NCBI RefSeq assembly: GCF_018131225.1 | Contig: NZ_JAFCMM010000007.1 | Coordinates: 186,001 to 250,000 of the forward strand | From: Bradyrhizobium sp. U87765 SZCCT0048 | GTDB taxonomy: Bacteria; Pseudomonadota; Alphaproteobacteria; Rhizobiales; Xanthobacteraceae | DNA length: 64,000 nt | Direction of reading: 5' to 3' | In this document: in pieces, positions 63,713 through 64,000 of the stretch | Layout of the letters: each line of letters starts with the position of its first letter | How positions within the stretch are numbered: position 1 is the stretch's first letter | The notes under the pieces: model-generated | What the model saw: only the letters and a program-made list of their open reading frames with translations | What the model was told of the DNA's origin: nothing | Database searches by the model: none | Made by a program: the position numbers and the translations under genes

Positions 63713-64000
63713 TCATTCGGTTTCGGCGATGGTCGACGAAACTGACGCTCCGGGGGGCGCTTTGCGCGAACCCAACGCGAAGGCGACCAGCGGGATGGCG
63801 CCGTAGGCGACGCTGGCAAGCAGCACGACACGGAAGAGCGTGTCGAGGTCGCTGCCCGCCTGGGCCGTCAGGTACCAGCCGCCGCCGGCCGCCACGATCA
63901 GGCGGACGAAACCAGCGATCACCGGCCAGCCGACCTTGCCCGCTCCCTGGCCGGCGAAATAAAGCAGCAGGCCGACACCGATGAAGCCATAGAACGGCGC
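63713..64000 (-). CDS. MATE-family efflux transporter, C-terminal part
   Basis: The frame is open to the right edge, so only the end of the gene is present (95 residues). It reads APFYGFIGVGLLLYFAGQGA, then VIAGFVRLIVAAGGGWYLTA and LFRVVLLASVAYGAIPLVAF, matching the last helices of NorM/MATE exporters. It converges on the flavin reductase with an 11-bp gap. Start lies outside the window. Confidence 0.75.
   Translation of the reverse strand, partial: APFYGFIGVGLLLYFAGQGAGKVGWPVIAGFVRLIVAAGGGWYLTAQAGSDLDTLFRVVLLASVAYGAIPLVAFALGSRKAPPGASVSSTIAETE

Overview
The window comes from a high-GC alphaproteobacterial chromosome. Gene content and style (SsuABC-type transporter sets, an SfnB-like oxidoreductase, an extra groESL pair, a GcrA-like HTH peptide, many solute-binding proteins) fit Bradyrhizobium/Rhodopseudomonas (Nitrobacteraceae). 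That placement is inference; no rRNA or tRNA gene was seen.

Layout. 1-13.1 kb: end of an M24 peptidase, then a sulfur-acquisition region with two complete SsuABC-type importers. One is followed by a flavin monooxygenase and an SfnB-like dehydrogenase, the other by an AprA/AprB-like flavoprotein and ferredoxin; an amidohydrolase lies between them. 13.2-19.7 kb: groEL/groES, two small ORFs, a YeiH-type sulfate-exporter homologue with a 50-residue membrane partner, an XRE/cupin regulator broken by an in-frame stop, and a protein that is about 40% methionine. 19.9-26.8 kb: MarR/MFS efflux pair, an orphan binding protein, and an overlapping pair made of a Cache-like membrane protein and a pentameric ligand-gated ion channel (the most unusual item), then HxlR and NTF2-like genes. 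27.0-29.7 kb: an accessory segment bracketed by two copies of the 3' end of a tetR gene, holding a dioxygenase and a low-GC HAD-plus-membrane gene. 30.2-35.0 kb: tetR, isochorismatase-like, AbrB-family, fatty-acid hydroxylase, TolB-N-like and zwf genes.

35.2-45.1 kb is a polyol utilisation locus: HAD phosphatase, SorC-type regulator, SmoEFGK-type ABC importer, SDR dehydrogenase, FGGY kinase and PfkB kinase. The likely flow is uptake, oxidation and phosphorylation into the pentose-phosphate/hexose pool, next to zwf. A degraded IS5-like transposase tail and an isolated FtsI-like PBP follow.

47.3-63.7 kb is a catabolic island, probably for an aromatic or N-heterocyclic acid: acyl-CoA dehydrogenase, feruloyl-CoA-synthetase-like ligase, thiolase-like enzyme, transglutaminase-like protein, crotonase, Rieske oxygenase, HpaB-type monooxygenase with flavin reductase, enamidase-like hydrolase, a DUF1185 protein, two orphan binding proteins and two MarR regulators. 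Several distinct palindromes sit in its promoters, including one 19-bp palindrome present identically twice. The window ends inside a MATE transporter.
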